From Streptomyces sp. BA2 (GTDB lineage Bacteria > Actinomycetota > Actinomycetes > Streptomycetales > Streptomycetaceae): a DNA stretch of 64,000 bases. The DNA is taken from NCBI RefSeq assembly GCF_009769735.1, contig NZ_WSRO01000001.1, positions 124,001-188,000 of the forward strand, written 5' to 3'. Both the position numbers and the translations under genes were made by a program. Shown in pieces: positions 27,272 to 35,423 of this stretch. Below the pieces are notes generated by a model that did no database searches, was not told the origin of the DNA, and saw only the letters and a program-made list of their open reading frames with translations. Each line of letters starts with the position of its first letter. The stretch's first letter is position 1.

Positions 27272-27287
27272 TCACTCTCCAGAGTGA
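27272..27287. promoter_or_regulatory. Inverted repeat upstream of the SH3 gene
   Basis: TCACTCT-CC-AGAGTGA is a perfect 7-bp inverted repeat with a 2-bp centre, 73-88 bases upstream of the GTG at 27199. It may be an operator; no T-tract follows, so a terminator is less likely. Confidence 0.35.
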
Positions 27288-27365
27288 GCTCCCTCCCTCG
27301 ATCCGCCGAACAGTGCACCCTCCGGCTGACAGCACAGCTGGGGACTGGGCCGCGGGCCAGCGCTC

Positions 27366-28697
27366 CTAGTGGGGCAGTTCGAGGGTCGCGATGGCTCCGT
27401 TGGGGGCGGCGTTCGTCAGGGTGAGGCGGGCGCCGATGACCCGAGCCTGGCCGAGGGCGATGGTGAGGCCCAGGCCGTGTCCGTGGCCGCGTTCGGCGGC
27501 GCCGGTGCGAAAGCGCTGTGGGCCGTGGGCGAGGAGACCCGGGGGAAATCCGGGGCCGTGGTCGCGTACGACGATGGTCGTCGTGTCCACGGTGATCTCC
27601 ACCGGGGGGCCGCCGTGGCGGTGAGCGTTGAGGACCAGGTTGGTGACGATGCGGTCGAGTCGGCGCGGGTCGGTCTCAGCGAGGGGGTGCCCGATGACGG
27701 TGATCCGTGTGTCGAGGCCGGTGCGCCGTACGCACTCCGTCACCAGCTCGCCCAGGGGCACCTGTTGGGCGTTGGCCTGTTCGGCTCCCGCATCGAGGCG
27801 GGAGATCTCCAGGAGGTCCTCGACCAGCGCGCGCAGCACCTGCACGCGGTCGCGGACGAGGTCGGTGGCCTCGCTCTCGGGCAGCAGGGAGGCCGAAGTG
27901 ACGAGGCCGGCCAGGGGGGTGCGCAGTTCATGGGCGACGTCGGCGGTGAAGCGCTGCTCATCGTGCAGGCGTTCCTGGAGAGCGTCGGCCATGAGGTCGA
28001 CGGCCGAGGAGATCTCGCCGATCTCGTCGTGGCGGCGGCTCGCGGTGCGCGCGTCGAGCTCGCCGTGGCGAATGCGACGGGCGGTGCCCGCCACGCGGCG
28101 CAGGCGGCGCAGCACCAGCTCGGCGGACAGGACAGTCAGAGGGACGACCAGGGTGAGCATGGCGACGGCGGCGTATGTCATGTGCCGGTCCAGTGCCTTG
28201 AGGCTGAGCACATCCATGATCATTGGGACCGAGACGGCCAGCTCGGTCCCCTCGACACGGGTCGCCGCCCACATGTCGGGGTCTCTTTCCGGTTCGCGGT
28301 TGTCGTACCAGGTCACGGGGCCGGGCCGAGAGGCAAGCAATTCCCTCAGTGGGTCCGGCAGCTCTTCGCCGACATAGATACCTAACTCCGACAGGTCGTC
28401 GCGCACGGACGGGTCGTCGCGCGTGTGGACTTCGGCCGATTCCAGTGCAGTCAGTGCCTTGTCGCGGCCGATGCTCATCATGCGGGTTTCGCTACTCCGG
28501 TGCACCAGGATGCCGATGCCCAGCGCCATCGCGCAGGCCACGGCGGCGACCGTAGCGGTGATCCTCCAGTGCAGGGATCTCGGGTCGGCCAGGCGCCGCA
28601 GCCCGCGTCCGATCCGGATGCCGCCGGCTGCGCCGGTCTGAGCGGGCAGATCGGGCGGGGAGCTGGTCGTGGGGGCGGGGCCACTCGGGTCTGTCAT
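27366..28697 (-). CDS. Sensor histidine kinase
   Basis: 443 residues from the ATG at 28697, one base after the response-regulator stop. Two membrane segments (ATVAAVACAMALGIGILV near 52-70 and YAAVAMLTLVVPLTVLSAEL near 180) enclose a ~100-residue extracytoplasmic sensor. HAMP (RRVAGTARRIRHGELDAR), H-box FTADVAHELRTPLAG, N-box LVLNAHRHGG and G-boxes (VRDHGPGFP, GHGHGLGLTIA) follow in order. The kinase pairs with the response regulator immediately upstream and sits in an operon with a D-Ala-D-Ala carboxypeptidase, so cell-envelope sensing is likely. A ~210-bp diverged copy of its 3' end, with an internal deletion, lies at 37249-37461. Confidence 0.9.
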   Translation of the reverse strand: MTDPSGPAPTTSSPPDLPAQTGAAGGIRIGRGLRRLADPRSLHWRITATVAAVACAMALGIGILVHRSSETRMMSIGRDKALTALESAEVHTRDDPSVRDDLSELGIYVGEELPDPLRELLASRPGPVTWYDNREPERDPDMWAATRVEGTELAVSVPMIMDVLSLKALDRHMTYAAVAMLTLVVPLTVLSAELVLRRLRRVAGTARRIRHGELDARTASRRHDEIGEISSAVDLMADALQERLHDEQRFTADVAHELRTPLAGLVTSASLLPESEATDLVRDRVQVLRALVEDLLEISRLDAGAEQANAQQVPLGELVTECVRRTGLDTRITVIGHPLAETDPRRLDRIVTNLVLNAHRHGGPPVEITVDTTTIVVRDHGPGFPPGLLAHGPQRFRTGAAERGHGHGLGLTIALGQARVIGARLTLTNAAPNGAIATLELPH

Positions 28698-28698
28698 C

Positions 28699-29445
28699 TC
28701 AGCGCCGGAACTTGTAGCCGAAACCGCGAACGGTCTCGATGTGATCGGCGCCGATCTTCCTGCGCAGCCGCTGCACCGCCAAGTCGACGACCCGGCTGTC
28801 ACCCTCCCAGCCGTAGTCCCATACCTTGCGCAGCAGCGTCTGCCGTTCCAGGACGATGCCGGGCGCGGACACGAACTCAAGGAGCAGCCGCAGTTCGGTG
28901 GGGGTGAGCGCGAGGGGCTGTCCGTCCGCGCGCACTTCCAGCCCACGGGTGTCGATCCGGAGATCTCGGAAGGTCAGCACGTTGTCGTCGGCGGCCGGTT
29001 GCTGAGTGGCTGGGTCGGTGGGCGCGGTATAGGCGGCTCTGCGCATCAGGGTACGGATGCGCGCCACCAGAACGGGGGTGTCGACGGGTTTGACGACGTA
29101 GTCGTCGGCGCCCGCCTCGAGACCGGCCACCACGTCCAGTGCGTCCCCACGCGCGGACATCATCAAGATGGGGGCCTGGCTCGTTTCACGGACCTTGTAG
29201 CACACTCCGATGCCGTCGAGCTGCGGCAGCATGACATCGAGCAGCAGCAGGTCGGGCTTGCCCTCACGGAACATCTCCAGGCCGGTCAGTCCGTCGGGCG
29301 CCGCCGACACCCGGTATCCGTAGCGTTCCAGGGCCATGCCGACGGATCTGCGGATCGCTTCGTCGTCCTCGACCAGCAGTAAGTGTAGGGGGGCGTCGTG
29401 GCCCCCGCTGTGACTTCCTGTCGGGTTGCTGTCGTGCTGTGGCAT
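28699..29445 (-). CDS. OmpR-family response regulator
   Basis: 248 residues from the ATG at 29445 (CAGGTGA upstream); a further upstream ATG would add 22 residues. The receiver domain has the acidic pair VEDDEA, phospho-Asp LLLLDVMLPQLDG, MSARGD and VKPVD. The C-terminal winged helix (LALTPTELRLLLEFV, LLRKVWDYGWEGDSRVVDLA, VRGFGYKFRR) is OmpR/PhoB type. It is transcribed just before its kinase. Targets are unknown; the carboxypeptidase operon promoter with a 9-bp inverted repeat is a candidate. Confidence 0.92.
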   Translation of the reverse strand: MPQHDSNPTGSHSGGHDAPLHLLLVEDDEAIRRSVGMALERYGYRVSAAPDGLTGLEMFREGKPDLLLLDVMLPQLDGIGVCYKVRETSQAPILMMSARGDALDVVAGLEAGADDYVVKPVDTPVLVARIRTLMRRAAYTAPTDPATQQPAADDNVLTFRDLRIDTRGLEVRADGQPLALTPTELRLLLEFVSAPGIVLERQTLLRKVWDYGWEGDSRVVDLAVQRLRRKIGADHIETVRGFGYKFRR

Positions 29446-29504
29446 GGTGTCGTCACCTGAGGGTTGTCGTCGGGTTATGCAAGACGGTATCGGGTTGCCC
29501 GCGC

Positions 29505-30560
29505 TCACCATCGCAAGGAGGCGGCGACGGGCAGGTGGTCGCTTCCGGTGCGCGGCAGGGTCCAGGACGCCGTCGGGGTGACGCCCCGGCTGAGGATCTG
29601 GTCGATCCGGGCCACCGGGAACGCGGCGGGCCAGCTGAACCCGAACCCGTCGCCTGCCGTCGCCTGGGCGGACTTCAGCTGTGCGGTGAGGGGGCGCAGT
29701 GCCCTGTCGTCGGTCGTGCCGTTGAAGTCGCCCACCACCAGGACGCGGGGCAGTGGCTCGGCCCGTACGGCAGCGGCGAGCTTGCCGGCGGTCTTGTCAC
29801 GCCAGGTGGTGGCGAAGCCTGTGCTCGGATGTGCCCGTACCGAGGCGAGGTGGGCGGCGTACACGGCGAGGGGCCCCTTGGGGGTGTCGACGGTGGCCCG
29901 CAGGGCGCGGGTCCACGGCATGATCGCGAGCGGTTTCACATCATGCAGCGGGTACTTGCTCCACAGTCCGATCGAGCCCTGCGCCACGTGATGGGGGTAG
30001 GCGGCGGCCAGTACGCGCTCATAGACCGAGGTGGAGCTCGGGGTCAGTTCCTCAAGGGCGATCAGGTCGGCGCCCGAGGAGCTGAGGGCGCGGGCGGTGC
30101 CTTGCGGGTCGGGGTTCTCGTCGTGGACGTTGTGGCTGACCACGGTCACATCGCCGCCGCCGGAGCGTTTGTCGGTGAGTGTGCCGGCGAACAGGGAGCA
30201 CCATGCGAGGGCCGGGAGCAGTACCGCAACCGTGGCGATCGCGGACCGCCGCGCCAGCGCCAGGACCAGCAGCGCGGGCACGCTCACCCACAGCCAGGGC
30301 AGGAAGGTCTCGACCAGGCTCCCCACGTTGCCGAAGGCGTTGGGGATCCGAGAATGCGCGAGCATGAGCAGTGCCGACAGTACGGCCGCCACGGCGATCA
30401 GCCGCCCGCGCCGCCACCGGCCCGTGCCGCCGTTCAGGATCCTGCTGTGCCACCGGCTCCTCCGCCGGCCGCTGTTCCGGTCCGTTCCGGTTTCCTCGTC
30501 GTCCGAAGGCGCGGGGCCAGGCGCGGCGTCGGTACCCCGGTGGGCGCGCAGCGTGGTCAT
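29505..30560 (-). CDS. Membrane-anchored endonuclease/exonuclease/phosphatase-fold protein
   Basis: 351 residues. The ATG overlaps the stop of the carboxypeptidase gene by 4 bp. After a polar N-end there are about three membrane helices (LIAVAAVLSALLMLAHS; LPWLWVSVPALLVLALA; ATVAVLLPALAWCSLFAG), then an EEP domain with VTVVSHNVHDENPD, the metal Glu in LIALEELTPSS, YAAHLASVRAH, VVGDFNGTTDD and GSDHLPVAASL. The fold hydrolyses phosphodiesters or phosphomonoesters. With its domain facing outside and a wall enzyme as neighbour, a lipid- or wall-linked phosphate is a reasonable substrate guess. Confidence 0.85.
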   Translation of the reverse strand: MTTLRAHRGTDAAPGPAPSDDEETGTDRNSGRRRSRWHSRILNGGTGRWRRGRLIAVAAVLSALLMLAHSRIPNAFGNVGSLVETFLPWLWVSVPALLVLALARRSAIATVAVLLPALAWCSLFAGTLTDKRSGGGDVTVVSHNVHDENPDPQGTARALSSSGADLIALEELTPSSTSVYERVLAAAYPHHVAQGSIGLWSKYPLHDVKPLAIMPWTRALRATVDTPKGPLAVYAAHLASVRAHPSTGFATTWRDKTAGKLAAAVRAEPLPRVLVVGDFNGTTDDRALRPLTAQLKSAQATAGDGFGFSWPAAFPVARIDQILSRGVTPTASWTLPRTGSDHLPVAASLRW

Positions 30561-31558
30561 GATTGCCCTGCGGTGGAGCCAAGGGCGGCGGGAAGGCTCT
30601 TCTGTATCGCGTCGATCAGCTCACCGCTGTTGTCCAGGGCCGCCGCCAGGCCCTCAGCGGGCGTGGTGTTGGCGCGCTGGCCCAGGACGACACCGAGCAC
30701 GAGATGACGCTTGGCACCATGAACTGCTTCGGCGGCCCACATGAGGTTGCCGCCGGCGGGAGTACTCGAACCGGTCTTGAGCCCGATCACTCCGGGCTTG
30801 TCCAGCAGCCGGTTGGTGTTGGTGACCGGACCGCTCACACCGGGCACCTTGGCACTGCGCTTGGCCACCACCGTGCGCAGCACCGGCTGCTTCATGGCCT
30901 GGCGGGCGAGCTTGAGCTGGTCGTCGGCCGTGCTCCGGGTGGTGGATTCGATGCCGCTGGCCCCGGTGTACGTCGTGTCGGTCATCGACAGTTCCGCCGC
31001 GGCTCGGTTCATCTTCCCGACGAACGCCTCCTCGCTTCCCGCGTCCCAGCGCGCCAGCAGCCGGGCGACGTTGTTGGCGGACGGAAGCAGCAGCAACTCC
31101 AGGAGCTCGTGCTGGCTCAGGCGCTGCCCCTCGGTGAGCCGGACGGTCGACTCGCTGAGCGAGCCGGACTCCTGCGCGGCGGTCTCGTCCACGGTGATCC
31201 CCGGCCCGCTCTCCCCGTCCTTGAGCGGATGGTCCTTGAGGATCACGTACGCCGTCATCACCTTGGTGACGCTGGCGATCGGCACCGGCTTATGCCCGCC
31301 TCGGCTGCCCAGGCTGCCGACGCCCGCCACCGCGATGCTCGTCTGCCCCTCCTGCGGCCACGGCAGGTTGAGGCGATCCGCGACGGCCGCCGCCCTGGAC
31401 GCCCGGCCGGTTTCGTTGTCGCCGTCGGGCAGTCCCAGCCAGCCGCCCAGCCCGACCACGGCCAGCACCGCAGCCGAAACGCACACCGACCTGCCCCGGA
31501 CCCAGCCGCCCCGCGGCCGCTTCCCCGCTACGGCAGCGCGTGCCCGATCAGCATTCAC
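30557..31558 (-). CDS. D-alanyl-D-alanine carboxypeptidase (S11, PBP-like)
   Basis: 333 residues with an N-terminal signal-anchor (SVCVSAAVLAVVGLGGWLG). The active-site motifs are SVTK (SxxK, nucleophile Ser), SAN (SxN, in LLPSANNVARLLAR) and KTGSS. It trims the terminal D-Ala from peptidoglycan stem peptides outside the membrane. It lacks the extra C-terminal domain of DacA-type enzymes and ends soon after VVLGQR. It is the first gene of a four-gene minus-strand operon with the EEP protein and a two-component system, suggesting wall-stress control. Confidence 0.9.
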   Translation of the reverse strand: MNADRARAAVAGKRPRGGWVRGRSVCVSAAVLAVVGLGGWLGLPDGDNETGRASRAAAVADRLNLPWPQEGQTSIAVAGVGSLGSRGGHKPVPIASVTKVMTAYVILKDHPLKDGESGPGITVDETAAQESGSLSESTVRLTEGQRLSQHELLELLLLPSANNVARLLARWDAGSEEAFVGKMNRAAAELSMTDTTYTGASGIESTTRSTADDQLKLARQAMKQPVLRTVVAKRSAKVPGVSGPVTNTNRLLDKPGVIGLKTGSSTPAGGNLMWAAEAVHGAKRHLVLGVVLGQRANTTPAEGLAAALDNSGELIDAIQKSLPAALGSTAGQS

Positions 31559-31581
31559 TAAGAACCACCTCTGCCCAGCCC

Positions 31582-31604
31582 GTGTACGCGAGAGCCGCGT
31601 ACAC
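31582..31604. promoter_or_regulatory. Inverted repeat in the leader of the carboxypeptidase operon
   Basis: GTGTACGCG-AGAGC-CGCGTACAC is a perfect 9-bp inverted repeat with a 5-bp spacer, 24-46 bases upstream of the carboxypeptidase start. It could be an operator (for example for the operon's own response regulator, although tandem sites are more usual for that family) or an mRNA hairpin affecting translation. Confidence 0.5.
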
Positions 31605-32319
31605 CCCCAGCCTTGGAGGGGACCTCATCCAGCCGATCTTGACCGCGCATCCAGCAGCGCGCGGATTTGTGTCACCCAGGTAAAGGGCAGTCCGGCACTG
31701 TCGACGGGACGCCACCGGCAGCGCTGCGAGGCGCAGGAGACGTCGGCCCCGCAACAACACCGGCCGAACGACGGCGCTGCACGCCTGCTACCGCCAAAGG
31801 GCCTTACCCACATCCGCACCGTCGGCGACGAGCAGGCGTTCGGAGATCGTGCTCCTGCGTCCACGGCCGGCCAGGACGAAGCCTTCGCCTACGGCGTGGC
31901 TGTGGCCTATCCAGAAGCCTCCGGCGAACGCGTCGACACGAAGTCCGAGCGGTGGTGTGAGCTGATCTACGACGTCCGCGGACTGCGGCTGGACTGCAAG
32001 AGCTGCACCCTGACGCGTAAGAAACCGAGGTGAATACGGGTGGGCCCGCCAGCCATGTGGCGGGCTGCGGCGGCAGGGAGGGCCGGAGTCGGTTCGTGGG
32101 ACAGCGGGGCGGGAGCCGCAGCCTTGGAGAACCTTCAAAGCCGCAGTCCGGGAAAACGCTGCGCCCGGCCCACACCGGCTGCGCAGTTCTGTCCGCCGCC
32201 CTCACGTAGCGCCCAGCCAGTGCGCCGCGCCGCTGCGCAAGAGCTCCTGCCCTGCCGCCGCCCGTCCGCAGCATCCCTGACCAGGCGTTCAACAGTGCCT
32301 GCGAGGTGGCCTGGCGCAC
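31605..32319. other. No gene recognised
   Basis: A plus frame ending at 32033 has a protein-like tail (AYGVAVAYPEASGERVDTK) but no plausible start or family. Otherwise nothing is seen; promoters of the carboxypeptidase operon should lie near 31605-31700. Confidence 0.4.
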
Positions 32320-32340
32320 ATGGCACCTAACAGGTACCAT
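32320..32340. promoter_or_regulatory. Inverted repeat at the toxin-antitoxin promoter/start
   Basis: ATGGCACCT-AAC-AGGTACCAT is a 9-bp inverted repeat with one mismatch, ending at the first possible start codon of the antitoxin gene. Its position is typical of the autoregulatory operator bound by an antitoxin. Confidence 0.55.
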
Positions 32341-32347
32341 GCAGGGC

Positions 32348-32587
32348 ATGCCATCACTGAATGTGTCTTTCTCCGAGGACGAGATGGAAGGCGTCCGGGC
32401 GTCCGCCGCCGCCGAGGGCAAGAGCCTCAAGCAGTATCTTCACGATCTGGGCGTTCGCGAGATGCAACGCAAGCTCTTCGTCGCCGGCGCCATCGCCTGG
32501 GCGGACAAGCTCCGCGGTGAGTTCGACGAAGCGTTCCCCGAGGAGGTCCCGCCAACCCGGCGTGGCGATGGGGCCGCAGCCGCCTGA
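32348..32587 (+). CDS. Antitoxin of a Doc-type toxin-antitoxin pair
   Basis: 79 residues from the ATG at 32348 (MPSLNVSFSEDEMEGVRA); an ATG at 32339 adding three residues is possible and is closer to an AGG. The N-terminus is a short beta strand followed by two helices (SEDEMEGVRASAAAEGKSLK), a ribbon-helix-helix-like DNA-binding fold. The acidic C-terminus (GEFDEAFPEEVPP) would neutralise the toxin. Its TGA overlaps the toxin ATG (TGATG), so the two are translationally coupled. Confidence 0.75.
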   Translation: MPSLNVSFSEDEMEGVRASAAAEGKSLKQYLHDLGVREMQRKLFVAGAIAWADKLRGEFDEAFPEEVPPTRRGDGAAAA

Positions 32588-32964
32588 TGGAACTGAACAT
32601 CGACGTCTCCTGGCTTCTCGACGTTCAGGAGGCCGCCCTCGGGGGCGAAGACGTGACGGTGACCGACTACTCCGCACTGGTGGCCGCTGTCGCGCGGCAC
32701 AAGACCCGCATGCCGACGCTTGAGGCATCGGACCCCGACGCCGCCTGGCGTGCGGCCGCGCTCCTGCACACGATCGTGCGACTGGAGCCGCTCCCCCGCC
32801 GTAACGCTCTTTACGCGGCGTTCGTCACCGCCCAGTACATGGACCAGTCCGGTGCAGGCATCGACCCGCCCTATGGTGCCCTGTCAGATCTCATCCGGAA
32901 GGTCCGGGACACCGGTGTGAACGTCTACGCAGTCGCCGAGGCGCTGCGCTCCTGGAGGATCTAA
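32587..32964 (+). CDS. Doc/Fic-like toxin
   Basis: 125 residues overlapping the antitoxin stop by one base. The sequence has the layout of actinobacterial Doc-family toxins: IDVSWLLDVQEAAL, DYSALVAAVARHKTRMP, DAAWRAAALLHTIVRLEPLP, RRNALYAAFVTAQYM and DVYAV-like NVYAVAEALRSWRI. Classical Doc kinases carry HxFx(D/N)xNKR; here the equivalent loop reads RLEPLPRRNALYA, so the catalytic His is not evident. It may be a divergent toxin with altered chemistry or a degenerate one. The gene pair with its operator makes toxin-antitoxin function likely. Confidence 0.72.
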   Translation: MELNIDVSWLLDVQEAALGGEDVTVTDYSALVAAVARHKTRMPTLEASDPDAAWRAAALLHTIVRLEPLPRRNALYAAFVTAQYMDQSGAGIDPPYGALSDLIRKVRDTGVNVYAVAEALRSWRI

Positions 32965-33031
32965 GGGCGGGGAAGCGGCGGCCTCACAGCCCACCCTTGC
33001 CCGGCGCCAGGCCGACCGGTGGGGACGGGCT

Positions 33032-34219
33032 TCAGTGGTGCAAGTTTTGGGAGAGGTCCCGCATGGCGTCGATGGTTTCCTGCTCGTCTTGCTGTGTGCC
33101 GTGGTCGCTGAGTTTCACGATCACGGTGCGCTTGGCCGGATTGACGTAGATGTACTGGCCGTGGATGCCCACCGCGCTGAAGTCGCCCGTTGCGCCGCTG
33201 GGATGCCACCACTGGGCGGAGTAGCCCCACCCGTCGGCCATGGTCGCCGCGGGGGCGCTCAGGCGGTCGATCCAGGCCTTGGAGACGACCTGGCGGTCGC
33301 CGGCCCGGCCGTTGTCGAGGACGAGCTGTCCTATCTTGGCGAAGTCACGAGCGGTGGCGTTCAGGCAGCAGAAGGACTTCTCCACGCCGCCCTCGCTGTC
33401 CAGGTTCCAGGTGGCATCGGCTTCGGCGCCCATCGGCTGCCAGAGGCGCTCCTGGAGCAGCGCCGCCACAGATTTGCCCTCCACCCGGTGCAGGATCTGG
33501 CCCAGGAGCTGGGTGTCCACGCTGCGGTAGTCGCTGGCGCTGCCCGGGGTGAAGCGCAGGGTGCGGTTGTCCTTGATGAAGTTCGGCAGGTCGGTAGTGA
33601 GGTACATCCTGGGGGTGCCGGACAGGGGTATGCGGCTGTATTCCTCGCTCACGTCGATGCCGCTGCTCATGTCCAGCAGGTGCCGCACGCTGATGCGGTC
33701 GTAGGCGTCGCCCTTCTTGAGTTCGGGCAGCAAGTCCACCAGGAGGTCGTCCTCGTGCAGGCGTCCTTCAGCGATGGACTGTCCGATCAGCAGGGAGATC
33801 ACAGACTTGGCGGTGGACCAGGAGGCGTGGCGGGTCTGGGCGTCGACACCGTCGCGGTACCACTCGTGGGTCAGCTGGCCGTCGCGAAGGACTAAGAAGG
33901 CGTTGGTGTGGGTGTCCGTCAGGAATTGCCGGGTGTCCTTGCGCCCGTCCTTCCACGCCACGGTGGCAGGCAGGGCTTGCAGTGCCTTCTGCGCGGGTGC
34001 CGGTTTGGTGGACGCGTCTACGTTGCGGGCCGGGAAGAGAGCGCCTTGTTGCGAGGGCGGGGTGTCCGCCAGGCGGATGAGGGAGAAGGGGGAGGGGAGG
34101 CTGAGGACTGTCGTCGCTGCCCAGCAGCCGGCGATGAGAACCGTCAGAGCTGTCGGTACGGCGATGACGGCCCGCCGGTGTCGGCCGAGGAATACGCGCA
34201 GGGACGAAGAAGGTGTCAT
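33032..34219 (-). CDS. Membrane-anchored class C serine hydrolase (beta-lactamase family)
   Basis: 395 residues from the ATG at 34219 (GGGAGA upstream). A signal-anchor (AVIAVPTALTVLIAGCWAA) is followed by a beta-lactamase/PBP4*-type domain: HASWSTAKSVISLLIG holds the SxxK (S-T-A-K), the second motif is in SASDYRSVDTQLLGQIL (YRS), and a late HGQYIYVNPAKRTVIVKLSD segment replaces the KTG strand. The Cys in GCWAA is not preceded by a full lipobox. Substrate unknown (peptidoglycan, D-amino peptides or esters). It diverges from a TetR gene across a perfect palindrome and is probably repressed by it. Confidence 0.85.
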   Translation of the reverse strand: MTPSSSLRVFLGRHRRAVIAVPTALTVLIAGCWAATTVLSLPSPFSLIRLADTPPSQQGALFPARNVDASTKPAPAQKALQALPATVAWKDGRKDTRQFLTDTHTNAFLVLRDGQLTHEWYRDGVDAQTRHASWSTAKSVISLLIGQSIAEGRLHEDDLLVDLLPELKKGDAYDRISVRHLLDMSSGIDVSEEYSRIPLSGTPRMYLTTDLPNFIKDNRTLRFTPGSASDYRSVDTQLLGQILHRVEGKSVAALLQERLWQPMGAEADATWNLDSEGGVEKSFCCLNATARDFAKIGQLVLDNGRAGDRQVVSKAWIDRLSAPAATMADGWGYSAQWWHPSGATGDFSAVGIHGQYIYVNPAKRTVIVKLSDHGTQQDEQETIDAMRDLSQNLHH

Positions 34220-34241
34220 GGAATCTCCCGGGACATGGATG

Positions 34242-34265
34242 ACGGTCGTTATGAATAACGACCGT
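34242..34265. promoter_or_regulatory. Perfect 11-bp palindrome, probable TetR operator
   Basis: ACGGTCGTTAT-GA-ATAACGACCGT is a perfect inverted repeat of 11-bp arms with a 2-bp centre between the divergent serine hydrolase (start 34219) and TetR (start 34310) genes. A TATACT (-10-like) at 34270-34275 lies just downstream on the TetR side. The site is ideally placed for repression of both genes. Confidence 0.75.
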
Positions 34266-34309
34266 AATCTATACTGGTGTCCCGAGCAAACGAAGAGAGA
34301 AGGCCCCCG

Positions 34310-34885
34310 ATGCCCCAGGCCCCCGACCACCGCCGTACGGAACTCCTGGATGCCGCCGTCGCCCACCTGACCGAGCACGGCATCGCCAGCCTCTCCCTGC
34401 GCCCGCTGGCCAAGGCACTGGGACAGAGCACCTACGTGCTCACCTACCACTTCAAAGACAAGAGCGGCCTGCTCGCCGCCGTCCTCGACCACCTTGACCA
34501 ACAGGAACGGAGGGCGTTGCAGACATGGACGTCCCAGGCGCCGCCGAGCTCGCCGGGCGCGGCCATGCTCGCCTTCTGGCACTGGCAGACCAGGCCGGAA
34601 GCACTGCCGCTCCTCCGCCTCAACTACGAGATCTTCGGGCTGCTATCGAGCCGACGTATCAGCGGCCATCACCCGCGCATGATCGAAGACTGGATCGGCT
34701 TCATCACTGACCAGCTCACGGCATACGGCCAGGAAGCCCAGGCAGCACGCATCGATGCCACCCTCATCTCCGCGGCCCTCTCCGGGCTCACTCAGGACTA
34801 CCTCATCACGGGCGACAGCCCCAGAATCGAGGAAGCCCTGGCCCGCCTCGCCCAATTCACCGATGCGTCGGGGTCCGGCGCCTGA
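34310..34885 (+). CDS. TetR-family transcriptional regulator
   Basis: 191 residues from the ATG at 34310, with AGAGAAGG about 9 bases upstream; a GTG at 34277 would add 11 residues but sits on the -10-like element. The N-terminal HTH is clear (RRTELLDAAVAHLTEHGIAS, SLRPLAKALGQSTYVLTYHF, KDKSGLLAAVLDHL). The C-terminal helices form a ligand pocket of TetR_C type. Likely a repressor of the divergent serine hydrolase and of itself. Confidence 0.88.
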   Translation: MPQAPDHRRTELLDAAVAHLTEHGIASLSLRPLAKALGQSTYVLTYHFKDKSGLLAAVLDHLDQQERRALQTWTSQAPPSSPGAAMLAFWHWQTRPEALPLLRLNYEIFGLLSSRRISGHHPRMIEDWIGFITDQLTAYGQEAQAARIDATLISAALSGLTQDYLITGDSPRIEEALARLAQFTDASGSGA

Positions 34886-34984
34886 AGCTGGCCCAAGGCA
34901 ACAGCTCACCGGCTGCCGCCGACCCCACCGACGCCACGAGCGGCAAGCCACTCACTGCCTGGCCTTCACCAACATCGCCTGCAC

Positions 34985-35252
34985 CCTTGTCGATGGCGGT
35001 GGTGCGGTAGCCGGCGTCCACCCATGCCTTGGCCACCCGCGGGTGGGCGGAGGCGATGCGGGACAGCAGCGTCACCGCCCGCCGCGGTGCCGGACACGCT
35101 GGCCGCGGTGACCCGCACGGTCAGCAGCAGCCCCACGGTGTCGCAGCCGAGGCGACGCTTGCGGCTGATGATCCGTTTCCCGGCGTCGGTGCCCTGGTCG
35201 GCGAGGTGCACGTTGGCGGAGGTTTTGATGGTCTGGGAGTCCAGCACGCAGC
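34985..35252 (-). pseudogene. IS5-family transposase, middle fragment
   Basis: VLDSQTIKTSANVHLADQG, KRIISRKRRLGCDTVGLLL and TVRVTAASVSGTAAG carry the first catalytic Asp region. After a frame change, TLLSRIASAHPRVAKAWVDA and GYRTTAIDKGA carry the second. Both ends are missing. An inactive remnant. Confidence 0.7.
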
Positions 35253-35423
35253 TAGCCAAATAGCTGGCTAACCGCCGGTCGGGGATTAGGTTGCGGGGCA
35301 TCGTCATGGGGCGGGCGCGATCTAGGCGGCCCTGTCGCCGGCCGGACCCGCAAGGGCGAACGCGTGCGCCATCCGGACCGCCGACGAGGTTCCTCTGAAT
35401 GAGGTCCTTTTCCGACGGCATAT

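Noticed and set aside
30563..32033. Plus-strand 332- and 430-residue frames opposite the carboxypeptidase gene
   Set aside because: The minus strand encodes a complete S11 enzyme with all motifs; the plus frames show none and have shadow composition.
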